The position numbers and the translations under genes are program-made. Below are positions 41,886-51,311 of a stretch of DNA of 57,279 bases, in pieces (position 1 is the first letter of the stretch; each line of letters begins with the position of its first letter). The notes under the pieces are model-generated. The model was not told the DNA's origin and searched no databases. It saw only the letters and a program-made list of their open reading frames with translations. The stretch comes from JANOYC01 sp031428675 (lineage in GTDB: Bacteria > Actinomycetota > Actinomycetes > Actinomycetales > Microbacteriaceae). The stretch is taken from NCBI GenBank assembly GCA_031428675.1, contig JANOYC010000105.1, positions 1-57,279 of the forward strand, in the 5' to 3' direction.

Positions 41886-43216
41886 TGACCGATGCACTCC
41901 TCGAGCGCACCGCCACGAGCACGCTCTTCCGCTTCGCGACAGCCGGAAGCGTCGACGACGGCAAATCCACACTCGTCGGACGCCTCCTGCACGACTCGAA
42001 GGCGATCCTCGCCGATCAATTGGATGCGGTGACCCGCACCTCCACGGAACGCGGCTTCGGCGGCGCCGCCGGGGGAATCGACTTCGCTCTGTTGACCGAC
42101 GGTCTTCGCGCCGAGCGCGAACAGGGCATCACGATCGACGTCGCCTACCGCTATTTCGCAACGGACCGCCGTTCGTTCATCCTCGCCGACTGCCCGGGCC
42201 ACGTTCAGTACACCCGCAACATGGTCACCGGCGCCACGACCGCTGACGCCGTTGTCGTGCTCATTGATGGCCGCAAGGGAGTGCTCGAGCAGACGCGGCG
42301 CCACCTGGCCGTTGTGCACCTGCTGCGCGTTCCGCACGTCATCGTCGCGGTCAATAAGATCGACCTCCTCGGCTACGACGAGAGCGTGTTCGCGGCCGTC
42401 GCCGCCGAGGTGCGCGCGGTGACCGATGAGCTCGGCCTTCCCGACGTGCACGTCATCCCCGTGTCCGCTCTCGTCGGCGACAACGTCGTTGAATCGTCGG
42501 TGAACACGCCCTGGTACTCCGGGCCCAGCCTGCTAGAACTGCTCGAATCATTGCCGGCCACTGACGAGGTCGAGGCCGACGTCGAAGAGTTCCGGCTTCC
42601 CGTGCAACTCGTCATCCGTCCGCAAGGCGCCGTGAGCGTGCCCGCTAGCGATGCGGATGCCTACCGCGACTACCGCGCGTACGCGGGCCAGATCGCATCC
42701 GGCACCGTTCGCGTCGGCGACGAGGTATCCGTGTTCCCCGCCGGGGGCACCACCACGATTGTCGGCATCGACTTCGCGGGCCAGTCCCTCGACGAAGCGG
42801 TCGCGCCGCAATCCGTCGCGTTGCGCCTGTCCGACGAGTTCGATCTCGCCCGCGGTGCCGTCATCGCCACGGCGGGAACGCTCCCTGCCGCGGTGAAGGA
42901 GTTCACTGCATCCCTGTTCTGGCTCGACGTGCGCACCCTGCACCCGCGCGCTCGCGTGCTCGTCAAGTCGGGCACCTCGACCGTGCAAGCGCTCATCTCC
43001 GACGTCGTCGGCAAACGCAACCTCGACACGCTCGAGCTTGAGCCTGCGACACGACTCGACGTCAACGACATCGGGCAGGCGCGCGTCCGGCTCGCCTCCG
43101 CTCTGCCCCTCGAGGACTACGCGGTTAACCGCCGCGCTGGCGCGTTCCTCGTCGTCGACCCGCAGGACGGAGCAACGCTCGCCGCGGGAATCGTCGTCAA
43201 TACGGAGCCGTCGTGA
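41885..43216 (+). CDS. cysN: Sulfate adenylyltransferase subunit 1 (GTPase)
   Basis: A 443-residue EF-Tu-like GTPase that drives APS synthesis with CysD. G motifs are GSVDDGKSTLVGRLL (G1), DCPGH (G3) and NKIDLLGYDE (G4). The EF-Tu-like beta-barrel domains follow. There is no fused APS kinase domain, so PAPS is not made by this protein, which fits the APS reductase. The ATG overlaps the cysD stop by one base (TGATG). Confidence 0.96.
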   Translation: MTDALLERTATSTLFRFATAGSVDDGKSTLVGRLLHDSKAILADQLDAVTRTSTERGFGGAAGGIDFALLTDGLRAEREQGITIDVAYRYFATDRRSFILADCPGHVQYTRNMVTGATTADAVVVLIDGRKGVLEQTRRHLAVVHLLRVPHVIVAVNKIDLLGYDESVFAAVAAEVRAVTDELGLPDVHVIPVSALVGDNVVESSVNTPWYSGPSLLELLESLPATDEVEADVEEFRLPVQLVIRPQGAVSVPASDADAYRDYRAYAGQIASGTVRVGDEVSVFPAGGTTTIVGIDFAGQSLDEAVAPQSVALRLSDEFDLARGAVIATAGTLPAAVKEFTASLFWLDVRTLHPRARVLVKSGTSTVQALISDVVGKRNLDTLELEPATRLDVNDIGQARVRLASALPLEDYAVNRRAGAFLVVDPQDGATLAAGIVVNTEPS

Positions 43217-44277
43217 ACGCGGCCCGTCGCCTCGGCGCGCTGATCGCCGGTGTGGCAGTTGCGGCGACCCTAGCCGGTTGCGCAACGACATCGAGCACCG
43301 CCTCAACGGACTCGGGTCCCGTTGAACAGCTGCGTCTCGGCTATTTTGCGAACGTCACCCACGCGCCAGCACTCGTGGCGCTTGAGCACGGCTTCATCGA
43401 AAACGCGCTAGGCGAAACGACGCTGTCGACCGACGTTTTCAACGCCGGTCCGGCAACGATCGAGGCATTGAGCGCCGGAGCAATCGACGCCGCTTACATC
43501 GGGCCGAGCCCCGCGATCAACTCGTTCATCAAGAGTCGCGGCCAGTCCGCGGTGATTGTCGCGGGCGCAACCACCGGCGGCGCGGCGCTCGTCGTGCGCG
43601 ACGGAATCGAAACCGTCGCCGACCTCGACGGCACGACGCTCGCCACTCCTCAGCTGGGCAACACGCAGGATGTCGCGCTGCGATCATGGCTCGCCGATGA
43701 GGGCTTCGAAACGAGCACGACGGGCGGCGGCGATGTGGCGATCCAGCCGACGGAGAACGCGGACACTCTCACTCTCTTCCAGTCAGGCCAGCTCGACGGT
43801 GCGTGGCTACCCGAGCCGTGGGTGTCCCGCCTCATCATCGACGGCGGCGCGCGCGTGCTCGTCGACGAATCATCGCTCTGGCCAGACGGTGTATTCCCCA
43901 CGACAGTTCTGCTCGTCAACACGTCGTTCCTCGCTGAGCACCCCGAAACCGTGAAGGCCCTCGTCGCGGGCCACGTCGCGGCGGTCAACTGGCTTGCGGA
44001 CAACGCCGATGATGCCGCCGGCGTCATCAACACCGTGATCACCGCGGAGACAGGAAAGGGCCTCGCGGATGCCGTGATCGCGCGCGCGCTCGAGAACGTC
44101 ACTTTCTCGTTCGACCCGGCGGCAGACACCTTCCCGACCCTCGTCGAGCACGCGGTCTCGGCGGGTACGGGCGCCGATGGTGACATCGACGGGTTGTTCG
44201 ACTTCACCCTCCTCAACGAGATTCTGGCCGAATCGGGCGCGCAACCCGTGTCGGCTGCTGGCCTGGGCAAGGAGTAG
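43213..44277 (+). CDS. ABC transporter substrate-binding lipoprotein (sulfonate/nitrate/taurine type)
   Basis: A 354-residue lipoprotein with lipobox LAGC (Cys23) after a hydrophobic signal. The mature part resembles SsuA/TauA/NrtA binding proteins (LRLGYFANVTHAPALVALEHGF, NAGPATIEALSAGAIDAAYIGPSPAINSF, TPQLGNTQDVALRSWL). In this operon the likely ligand is an organosulfonate, or sulfate in some family members. The GTG overlaps the cysN stop, so importer and assimilation genes are co-expressed. Confidence 0.9.
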   Translation: MNAARRLGALIAGVAVAATLAGCATTSSTASTDSGPVEQLRLGYFANVTHAPALVALEHGFIENALGETTLSTDVFNAGPATIEALSAGAIDAAYIGPSPAINSFIKSRGQSAVIVAGATTGGAALVVRDGIETVADLDGTTLATPQLGNTQDVALRSWLADEGFETSTTGGGDVAIQPTENADTLTLFQSGQLDGAWLPEPWVSRLIIDGGARVLVDESSLWPDGVFPTTVLLVNTSFLAEHPETVKALVAGHVAAVNWLADNADDAAGVINTVITAETGKGLADAVIARALENVTFSFDPAADTFPTLVEHAVSAGTGADGDIDGLFDFTLLNEILAESGAQPVSAAGLGKE

Positions 44278-44279
44278 TC

Positions 44280-45050
44280 ATGAGTACCCCGTCCGTCGAA
44301 GCGCGACCAACTGCGCCCGCAATCAGCATCGAAGGTCTCGACAAGCGATTCGGCGCGACGGGCCCGCTCGTGCTCGACAACGTCTCGCTCAGGATTGACC
44401 CGGGCGAATTCGTGTGCCTTCTCGGTGCATCCGGTTGCGGCAAATCGACGCTCCTCAACATCATTGCCGGTCTCGAAAGCCCGACAGCAGGCAGCGTCAC
44501 GGTGACGAGTGGCAACGCCGCGGTCATGTTTCAAGAATCCGCGTTGTTCCCGTGGCTGAGTGCGCGCCAGAACGTCGAAATGGCACTGCGCTTGCGCGGA
44601 GTCCCGCGTGGCGTCCGCCGCGGTCAAGCACTAGAGCTCCTCGACGTCGTGAACCTTGCTGATGCCGCAGAGAAGCGACCCCACGAGCTCTCCGGTGGCA
44701 TGCGCCAACGCGTCGCCCTCGCTCGATCACTGGCCCAGGATCGCCCGGTGCTCCTGATGGACGAGCCGTTCGCGGCCCTCGACGCGATCACGCGCGACCT
44801 CCTTCACGAAGAACTCGAACAGGTGTGGCGCCGCACCGGTCGAACCATCGTCTTTGTCACCCACAACGTGCGCGAAGCGGCACGGCTCGGCCAGCGCGTG
44901 CTGCTCATGTCGTCGCGCCCCGGTCGCATCGCAAATGAGTGGCGCATCGAAGACAACGGACCGCGTCGCATCGAATCGCCCGAGGTCGCGAGCCTCGCTA
45001 TCGAAATCACCGACCAGCTCCGAAAGGAGATCCGCCGCAATGCTGCGTGA
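44280..45050 (+). CDS. ABC transporter ATP-binding protein (SsuB/TauB type)
   Basis: A 256-residue ATPase: Walker A GASGCGKST, Q-loop VMFQESALFPWL, signature LSGGMRQRVALARSL, Walker B VLLMDEPFAALDAIT and His switch VTHNV. It is the SsuB/TauB/NrtD type. ATG two bases after the lipoprotein stop. It energises the importer with the lipoprotein and permease. Confidence 0.94.
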   Translation: MSTPSVEARPTAPAISIEGLDKRFGATGPLVLDNVSLRIDPGEFVCLLGASGCGKSTLLNIIAGLESPTAGSVTVTSGNAAVMFQESALFPWLSARQNVEMALRLRGVPRGVRRGQALELLDVVNLADAAEKRPHELSGGMRQRVALARSLAQDRPVLLMDEPFAALDAITRDLLHEELEQVWRRTGRTIVFVTHNVREAARLGQRVLLMSSRPGRIANEWRIEDNGPRRIESPEVASLAIEITDQLRKEIRRNAA

Positions 45051-45981
45051 TCCCGCGGTCGACACCCGCACCGAAATCCCTGTCGCCTCCGTGCGCGTGG
45101 GCGCAGAACCGCGCCCCGAGAACGATCTCCGCACGCTCGAAGCGGGCTTGGATGCGCTGCAATCCACGCCGTCCGCCGAGCGCCGCTCCTGGCGACGAGT
45201 AGTCGACGGCGTTCTCCCGCCGCTCGTTCTGCTCGTAGGCCTCATCGCGGCCTGGCAGCTCTATGTCGTCATTGCACAACCCCGCCCCGACCTCGTCCCC
45301 GGCCCGATCGACGTCGCAGCCGCGCTCGGCGCGGCGTGGGAGACCGGTCGCGTTCAGCTCGCCGTCGTCACGAGCCTTGAGCGCGGCATATTCGGGTTCC
45401 TCATCGCCGTCGCCATCGGAACTCCGCTCGGTCTCCTCTTGGCAGAAGTTCGCGTCGTGCGCCGGGCCCTCGGTCCCCTCGTGTCTGGGTTGCAAGTGCT
45501 TCCCTCGGTCGCGTGGGTTCCCGCGGCCATCATTTGGTTCGGGCTCTCGGATGCGACGGTCTACTTCGTCGTGCTCATGGGCGCGGCTCCGTCGATCGCG
45601 AATGGGCTCGTCTCGGGAATCGATCAAGTGCCGCCGCAATTGCGGCGGGTAGGCCACGTGCTCGGCGCATCCCGACTCCAGCAAGCCACGCTCGTCGTGC
45701 TTCCGGCTGCTCTTCCCGGCTACGTTGGCGGTCTGAAGCAGGGATGGGCATTTTCGTGGCGATCGCTCATGGCCGCCGAGATCATCGCCACCGGGGGTTC
45801 GATCGGCTTCGGGCTCGGCGCCATGCTTCAGCAGAGCCGGGAACTCGCCGACCTCGCGAGTGTTCTCGTGACGATAGTCACAATTCTCGCCATCGGCATC
45901 GTCGTCGAATTGCTCGCGTTCGCGCCGGTGGAGCGTCGACTCCTCCGCGGACGCGGACTGCTCGTCGGTGCTCCCCGCTGA
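45040..45981 (+). CDS. ABC transporter permease (SsuC/TauC type)
   Basis: A 313-residue permease. The first 50 residues are hydrophilic and unusually long; the membrane part has about six helices with the BPD_transp_1 EAA-like loop GASRLQQATLVVLPAALPGYVGGLKQGW. The ATG at 45040 lies inside the end of the ATPase gene with AAAGGAGA upstream; longer frames from 44854 only shadow the ATPase. It completes the sulfonate-type importer. Confidence 0.92.
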   Translation: MLRDPAVDTRTEIPVASVRVGAEPRPENDLRTLEAGLDALQSTPSAERRSWRRVVDGVLPPLVLLVGLIAAWQLYVVIAQPRPDLVPGPIDVAAALGAAWETGRVQLAVVTSLERGIFGFLIAVAIGTPLGLLLAEVRVVRRALGPLVSGLQVLPSVAWVPAAIIWFGLSDATVYFVVLMGAAPSIANGLVSGIDQVPPQLRRVGHVLGASRLQQATLVVLPAALPGYVGGLKQGWAFSWRSLMAAEIIATGGSIGFGLGAMLQQSRELADLASVLVTIVTILAIGIVVELLAFAPVERRLLRGRGLLVGAPR

Positions 45982-46016
45982 CTTTCCGTTCGACCCTTCG
46001 CCTGAAAGGCCCCATC

Positions 46017-47417
46017 ATGTCTCACTCCTTCCGCGTCGCCATCATCGGCGCAGGTCCCGCCGGCATCTACGCGGGCAACATCCTTCACCGCACCTTCAGC
46101 GAGAACAGCGGCGAAGTCAGCATCGACCTCTTCGAGTCGCTACCCGCGCCCTACGGCTTGATTCGCTACGGCGTCGCGCCTGATCACCCGCGTATCAAGG
46201 GCATCGTGAACTCCCTGCACGAGATGCTCGACTCTGGCGCCATCCGGCTGATCGGCAACGTGACCTTCGGGGTGGACATCACCCTCGACGACATCCGCTC
46301 GCACTACAGCGCCGTGATCTTTGCGACCGGTGCCATGCAGGATGCCGCACTCAACATCCCGGGCATCGACCTGCCGGGTTCCTACGGCGCCGCCGACTTC
46401 GTCTCCTGGTACGACGGACACCCCGATGTGCCGCGCACGTGGCCGCTCGACGCGACCGACATCGCCGTCATTGGCAACGGCAACGTGGCGCTCGACGTGG
46501 CTCGCGTGCTCGCGAAGCACCCGCGCGACCTGCTGTCCACCGACATCCCGGCGAATGTGCACGAGGGTCTGCTCGGGTCACCGGTCACCGATGTGCACGT
46601 CTTCGGTCGCCGCGGCCCGGCCCAGGTGAAGTTCACGCCGATCGAGCTGCGCGAGCTCGCCGAGGTGCCCGACGTCGACATCGTGGTCTACGAGGAGGAT
46701 TTCCAGTTCGACGAGCACGCGGCCCAGTTGCTCGCGACCAACAACCAGGTCAAGGTAATGACGCGCACGCTGCAGAGTTGGCTCGGCAAGGAAACGACCG
46801 GGGCATCCCGTCGCCTGCATTTGCACTTCCTGCATGCACCGGTCGAGGTGTACGGCGACGGCCGCGTCGAAGGCATGCGCTTCGAGCGCACCGAACTCAC
46901 CGGCGACGGCGGCGTGCGAGGAACGGGCGATTTCATCGACTACCCGCTTCAGGCCGTGTATCGTGCCGTCGGCTACCGCAGCGCGGCGCTTCCCGGGGTG
47001 CCGTTCAATGACCGCGACGGCGTGATCTCCAACGTTGCTGGCCGCGTGACTGATGACGCCGGCACTCCCGTGCCCGGCCTGTATGCCACCGGCTGGATCA
47101 AGCGCGGCCCGGTCGGGCTCATCGGCCACACCAAGGGCGACGCCACCGAGACGATCGCGAAGCTCGTCGAGGATGCTGCCGGACTGCCGGTCCCTGTGGC
47201 CGGAGATCCGGAATCCGTCATCGAACTGCTGGAGTTGCGGGGCGTCGAATACACGACATGGGACGGCTGGCTCGCTCTCGACGCGCACGAGCGCTCGCTC
47301 GGCTCAGCAGACACTTCCCCGGTCGACCGCGAGCGCGTCAAGGTCGTAGCCCGCGACGAGCAAGTGACGATCTCGCGCGATGCCCTGCTGGACTCCCTCG
47401 AACTGCTCGCCCAGTGA
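46017..47417 (+). CDS. fprA: Ferredoxin/adrenodoxin-type NADP+ reductase (FprA-like)
   Basis: A 466-residue FAD/NADPH flavoprotein of the adrenodoxin reductase family. The FAD site is VAIIGAGPAGIYAGN (residues 7-21), then LPAPYGLIRYGVAPDHPRIKGI. The NADPH site is IAVIGNGNVALDVARVLAKHP, then VHVFGRRGPAQVKFTPIELREL. GLYATGWIKRGPVGLIGHTKGDATETI binds FAD at the end. It would reduce ferredoxin for the sulfite reductase. ATG preceded by GAAAGG; last gene of the sulfur operon, followed by a hairpin. Confidence 0.93.
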   Translation: MSHSFRVAIIGAGPAGIYAGNILHRTFSENSGEVSIDLFESLPAPYGLIRYGVAPDHPRIKGIVNSLHEMLDSGAIRLIGNVTFGVDITLDDIRSHYSAVIFATGAMQDAALNIPGIDLPGSYGAADFVSWYDGHPDVPRTWPLDATDIAVIGNGNVALDVARVLAKHPRDLLSTDIPANVHEGLLGSPVTDVHVFGRRGPAQVKFTPIELRELAEVPDVDIVVYEEDFQFDEHAAQLLATNNQVKVMTRTLQSWLGKETTGASRRLHLHFLHAPVEVYGDGRVEGMRFERTELTGDGGVRGTGDFIDYPLQAVYRAVGYRSAALPGVPFNDRDGVISNVAGRVTDDAGTPVPGLYATGWIKRGPVGLIGHTKGDATETIAKLVEDAAGLPVPVAGDPESVIELLELRGVEYTTWDGWLALDAHERSLGSADTSPVDRERVKVVARDEQVTISRDALLDSLELLAQ

Positions 47418-47436
47418 CCGCGCAGCCCCTGCGCGG
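47418..47436 (+). terminator. Hairpin directly after the sulfur operon
   Basis: CCGCGCAG-CCC-CTGCGCGG, an 8-bp perfect stem with a 3-base loop starting at the first base after the fprA stop. There is no U-tract, as is common for actinobacterial terminators. Confidence 0.6.
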
Positions 47437-47468
47437 CGCCGCGTCCCACTGAGGCCGCGACAAGGCAC

Positions 47469-47474
47469 TAGCTT
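47469..47474 (+). promoter_or_regulatory. -10 box, leaderless promoter of the MFS gene
   Basis: TAGCTT, 7 bases before the ATG at 47482. Confidence 0.5.
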
Positions 47475-47481
47475 TGGCTCC

Positions 47482-48834
47482 ATGATGGATGCCGTGCTGG
47501 CCCGACCGCAGAGTGATGCGACTGTTGCGCGACGGCGCGTTGTTGCCTGGGCCCTGTGGGACTGGGCTACACAACCATTCGCGACGGTGATCACCACCTT
47601 CGTGTTCACGGTATTTCTCACAAGTGAGCTCTTCATCGACCCCGAGGTAGCGGCGCTCGGCACGGGCGATCCCCGCTATGACAGCGCACTCGCCGGGCTC
47701 TCCGCCGGGCTCGGCTTCGCGATCGCGATCGCCGGCGCGCTCATCGCCGTTCTCGCGCCGATCATCGGCCAGCGATCGGATGCGTCAGGGCGCCGAAAGC
47801 GATGGCTCGCGATCAATACCGGGTTGGTCATCCTAACCATGACGCTCATGTTCTTCGTCGAGGCGAGCCCATCATTCTTCGTTCTCGGAGTCGCCCTCGT
47901 TGCGCTCGGGAACGTGTTCGCCGAGCTGGCCGGGGTCAACTACAACGCGATGCTCGTGCAGGTGTCCACGCCGAAATCGATCGGTCGCATCAGCGGTCTC
48001 GGGTGGGGTTTCGGCTACCTCGGCGGCATCGCGGTACTTGCTCTCGTTGTGGTTGCCGCGCAAAACGATTGGTTCGGCATTCCGACCGACGGTGGATTGA
48101 ACATCCGTATGGTCGCGCTCGCGTGCGCCGTGTGGGCCGCCGTATTCGTGCTGCCGATCTTCCTCGCGGTTCCAGAATTTCCGGCGCAGAAGCGCTCGCG
48201 GCCGTCGTTCTTGCGCAGCTACGTCATACTCGCGCGCGACGTGATCTCGCTCTACCGCAACGAACGACCGACGTTCTGGTTCCTGATCGCGAGTGCGGCC
48301 TATCGCGACGGACTCGCGGGCATCTTCACCTTCGGCGGCCTGATAGCGGCGGTGACTTTCGGATTCACCACTCAGCAGGTGGTCATCTTCGGAATTGGCG
48401 CGAGTATCGTCGCCGGGATCAGCACCATTGTTGCCGGCCGCTTCGACGACAGGTTCGGTGGCCGGACCGTGATCATGTTCGCCTTGAGCGGCCTGATCAT
48501 TGTCGGACTTGCCCTCTTCTTCCTCCGCGATGCCGGCCCGACCGCCTTCTGGATCGGAGGCCTGTTGCTGAGTTCCTTCGTCGGACCGGCCCAGTCGGCG
48601 AGTCGCTCGTTCCTCGCCCGAATGACACCCGCAGGGCGAGAAGGCGAGATCTTCGGCCTCTACGCCACGACTGGGCGCGCGGCGAGCTTCCTTTCACCGG
48701 CGCTGTGGGCGGTCTTGATCGCGATGTTCGGCGCGCAGTACTGGGGAATCCTCGGTTTGCTTCTCGTACTCGCACTCGGTCTGGGCTTGCTCTTCCTCGT
48801 GAAGCCCGACCGGGCATCCGCCTCCCCCGGGTGA
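47482..48834 (+). CDS. MFS transporter, UMF1/Atg22-like family
   Basis: A 450-residue protein with about twelve membrane segments. VVAWALWDWATQPFATVITTFVFTVFLT at the N-terminus (the WDWA/S..PF motif) is characteristic of the UMF1 (Atg22-like) family. Also typical are RSDASGRRKRWLAINTG and GWGFGYLGGI. Substrates of bacterial members are unknown; fungal Atg22 exports amino acids from the vacuole. The start is supported by the -10 box, though ATG 47485 is also possible. Confidence 0.9.
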   Translation: MMDAVLARPQSDATVARRRVVAWALWDWATQPFATVITTFVFTVFLTSELFIDPEVAALGTGDPRYDSALAGLSAGLGFAIAIAGALIAVLAPIIGQRSDASGRRKRWLAINTGLVILTMTLMFFVEASPSFFVLGVALVALGNVFAELAGVNYNAMLVQVSTPKSIGRISGLGWGFGYLGGIAVLALVVVAAQNDWFGIPTDGGLNIRMVALACAVWAAVFVLPIFLAVPEFPAQKRSRPSFLRSYVILARDVISLYRNERPTFWFLIASAAYRDGLAGIFTFGGLIAAVTFGFTTQQVVIFGIGASIVAGISTIVAGRFDDRFGGRTVIMFALSGLIIVGLALFFLRDAGPTAFWIGGLLLSSFVGPAQSASRSFLARMTPAGREGEIFGLYATTGRAASFLSPALWAVLIAMFGAQYWGILGLLLVLALGLGLLFLVKPDRASASPG

Positions 48835-48909
48835 CGCGCGGGGCGCGCGGGAAGCGCGGGGCACAGGGGCGCGCGGGGCGCAGGCCTTCAAGTAGGGCCC
48901 CGGCGGGCG

Positions 48910-48915
48910 TAGGGT
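48910..48915 (+). promoter_or_regulatory. -10 box, leaderless promoter of the MarR gene
   Basis: TAGGGT, 6 bases before the ATG at 48922. Confidence 0.5.
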
Positions 48916-48921
48916 CGACGC

Positions 48922-49353
48922 ATGGCTGATCAACGACCGATCACATTCTGGCTGGCGCTCGTCGACACCCTCATCGACGAGCAGTTCGCCCACACCCTCG
49001 ACGAACACGGAGTCACCCACCGGCAGTGGCAATTGCTGAACGTGCTGACCCGCGGCCCGGCGTCGGTGGCAGAACTGGACGCAGCAGTCGCGCCGTATCT
49101 CTCGGGCGTCGATGACGACGGGGAGACGAGCGTCGAGCACCTCACCGAGCTCATCGACAGCGGCTGGGTGGATGCCACGCCCGCTGGCTACGAATTGACC
49201 GAGCGAGGCACGGCCGCATTCAACCGGCTAGTTGAGGTAGTCACAGCCAACCACGCGGCAGTCAGCGCGGGGCTCTCCGCCGAGGAATATGAGCAGACTC
49301 GCGCCTCACTCGAAACGATGGCCCGCAACCTGGGCTGGACCGACCCCGACTGA
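48922..49353 (+). CDS. MarR-family transcriptional regulator-like protein
   Basis: A 143-residue winged-helix protein. LVDTLIDEQFAHTLDEHGVTHRQWQLLNVLTRGPASVAELDAAVAPYL is the MarR-like dimer helix and HTH; a wing region EHLTELIDSGWVDATPAGYELTERGTAAFNRLVEVV follows. The recognition helix is less canonical than usual (DDDGETSVEHL inserted). Target and ligand are unknown. It stands alone between the MFS gene and the trehalose operon. Confidence 0.82.
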   Translation: MADQRPITFWLALVDTLIDEQFAHTLDEHGVTHRQWQLLNVLTRGPASVAELDAAVAPYLSGVDDDGETSVEHLTELIDSGWVDATPAGYELTERGTAAFNRLVEVVTANHAAVSAGLSAEEYEQTRASLETMARNLGWTDPD

Positions 49354-49418
49354 CACGTCCCTGTCGCGTGCCTCGCCCCTGCGCGCCCCTTGCGCGCCTC
49401 CCCTCCGCGCCTCCCCCC

Positions 49419-49506
49419 TGCGCGAAATTCAGGCACCGCGGCCGAGGGCCCGGCGCGTCCGCAGTGACACGCCGGCATCCAGTTCTTCTCGCCTGAATTT
49501 CGTGCA
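49419..49506. repeat. Long-spaced inverted repeat AAATTCAGG/CCTGAATTT, copy 4 (intergenic)
   Basis: 16-bp arms with one mismatch (49419-49434 and 49491-49506; core CGAAATTCAGGC / GCCTGAATTTCG). It lies in the 206-bp gap between convergent MarR and treZ genes, within very GC-rich low-complexity sequence, and is the only copy outside a gene. Nothing else was recognised in this gap. Confidence 0.8.
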
Positions 49507-49559
49507 GTGGGCGCGGCCGCGAGGCGTCACGCCGAGCGCATGCGGCGGTGGCGGCGGCG

Positions 49560-51311
49560 CTAGGCGACGCGGATGATCGCCGCGGAATGGGCTGGCAGCG
49601 TCACAACGCCAGCACCCGCCACAACGCCCGCACCCGATGCGACGCCAGCCCTGAGGGAGACGGCGTCGTCCGTGGCGAGCAGGATGCCCGCACCCTCGCC
49701 AATCGGCAACTCGCGGTCGGTCTCGCCGAAGTTGAAGACCACGTCGACGCCACCACGCGTCAGCCGGAACCACCGCTCGTCGTCGCTGTAGTCGGCTGCG
49801 AGGTGCGCAAAGCTCGGATCGGTGAGTTCGGGCACCGAGCGACGCAATTCGGCGAGTTCGCGATAGAGCTGCAGCAAGCGCGCGTGCTCACCCGACTCTG
49901 CCTCGGCCCACTGCAGCTTCGACCGATCGAACGACTCAGGATCTTGGGGGTCGGGAACGACATCCGGATCCCACCCCATCTTCTCGAACTCGGCAATGCG
50001 CCCCTCTGCGGTAGCTTTGCCGAGCTCCGGTTCCGGATGCGAGGTGAAGAACTGCCACGGTGTGCTCGCTCCCCATTCCTCGCCCATGAAAAGCATTGGC
50101 GTGAACGGGCCGGCAAGGGTGAGCACGGCCGCCATCGCCAGCTGACCGTAGTCGAGCGTTGCCGTGAGTCGATCACCGATCGCCCGATTGCCGATCTGGT
50201 CATGGTCTTGCGAGAAGGTCACCAGACGCCAGGTCGGCACCTGCGGGTCGATCGGGAAGCCGTGGTTCTTCTCCCGGAACGACGAGTACGTGCCGTCGTG
50301 GAAAAACCCGCCGGTTGATACCTTGGCAAGGGCGCTGAGTGACGCGAAGTCTTCGTAGTATCCGGTCGTCTCACCTGTGAGGGCGACATGCACCGAGTGG
50401 TGATAGTCGTCGCTCCACTGCGCGGTGAGTCCGTAGCCGCCCGCTTCGCGCGGCATGATGAGCTTCGGATCGTTCATGTCGGACTCGGCGATGAGCGTGA
50501 GCGGTTTGCCGAGGAATGCCGACAGCGCGTCGGTCTCCTCCGCCATCTCCTGCAGAATGTGCTTGTCTGAGGTGTCCACGAGCGCGTGCACCGCGTCAAG
50601 GCGCAAACCGTCGACGTGGTAATCGTCGAGCCACAAGCGCAGGTTGTCGAGCACGAAGCGGCGCACGTTCGGATTGTCGAGGTTGACCGACGAACCCCAT
50701 GTATTCGCACTCGCGTCGTGCAGGTACGGGCCGAACTGGGGCAGGTAGTTGCCGCTCGGACCGAGGTGGTTGTAGACGACGTCCTGGATCACCGCGAGAC
50801 CGCGGGCGTGGCAGGCGTCGACGAATCGTTGATACGCGGCCGGGCCACCGTATCCTTCGTGCACGGTGTACCAGAGCACCCCGTCGTAGCCCCAGTTGTG
50901 TGTGCCGTTGAACCCGTTCACCGGCAACACCTCGACGAAGTCGACGCCAATGTCGACGAGGTGATCGAGTCGTCCGATCGCCGAGTCGAGGGTGCCCTCG
51001 GGCGTGAAGGTGCCGATGTGCATCTCATAGATCATGCCGCCAGCGAGCTGACGCCCGGTCCACGCGTCATCCGTCCACGAGAACGCGGATGCGTCGAACG
51101 ATTGAGAGAGGTCGTGCACTCCGCGCGGCTGGCGCTTCGATCGCGGGTCGGGGAGCGGGTCGCCCCCGTCGAGCACGAAACCGTACTCGGCGCCGTCGGG
51201 CAGGTCGACGTCGACCTGCCACCATCCGTCGGTCGTCGCCATCATGGCCGTGTCGCCGGATGCGCGGCGCAATGCCACCGAAGACGCCCTGGGCGCCCAG
51301 ACCTCGATCAT
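49560..51311 (-). CDS. treZ: Malto-oligosyltrehalose trehalohydrolase
   Basis: A 583-residue GH13 enzyme releasing trehalose from maltooligosyltrehalose. It has an N-terminal carbohydrate-binding-like domain (IEVWAPRASSVALRR), the (beta/alpha)8 barrel with DVVYNHLGPSGNYLPQFGPY, GLRLDAVHALVD (catalytic Asp) and LIAESDMND (acid/base Glu), then FSQDHDQIGNRAIGDR. It acts after TreY. Its start overlaps the treY stop by four bases. Confidence 0.95.
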   Translation of the reverse strand: MIEVWAPRASSVALRRASGDTAMMATTDGWWQVDVDLPDGAEYGFVLDGGDPLPDPRSKRQPRGVHDLSQSFDASAFSWTDDAWTGRQLAGGMIYEMHIGTFTPEGTLDSAIGRLDHLVDIGVDFVEVLPVNGFNGTHNWGYDGVLWYTVHEGYGGPAAYQRFVDACHARGLAVIQDVVYNHLGPSGNYLPQFGPYLHDASANTWGSSVNLDNPNVRRFVLDNLRLWLDDYHVDGLRLDAVHALVDTSDKHILQEMAEETDALSAFLGKPLTLIAESDMNDPKLIMPREAGGYGLTAQWSDDYHHSVHVALTGETTGYYEDFASLSALAKVSTGGFFHDGTYSSFREKNHGFPIDPQVPTWRLVTFSQDHDQIGNRAIGDRLTATLDYGQLAMAAVLTLAGPFTPMLFMGEEWGASTPWQFFTSHPEPELGKATAEGRIAEFEKMGWDPDVVPDPQDPESFDRSKLQWAEAESGEHARLLQLYRELAELRRSVPELTDPSFAHLAADYSDDERWFRLTRGGVDVVFNFGETDRELPIGEGAGILLATDDAVSLRAGVASGAGVVAGAGVVTLPAHSAAIIRVA

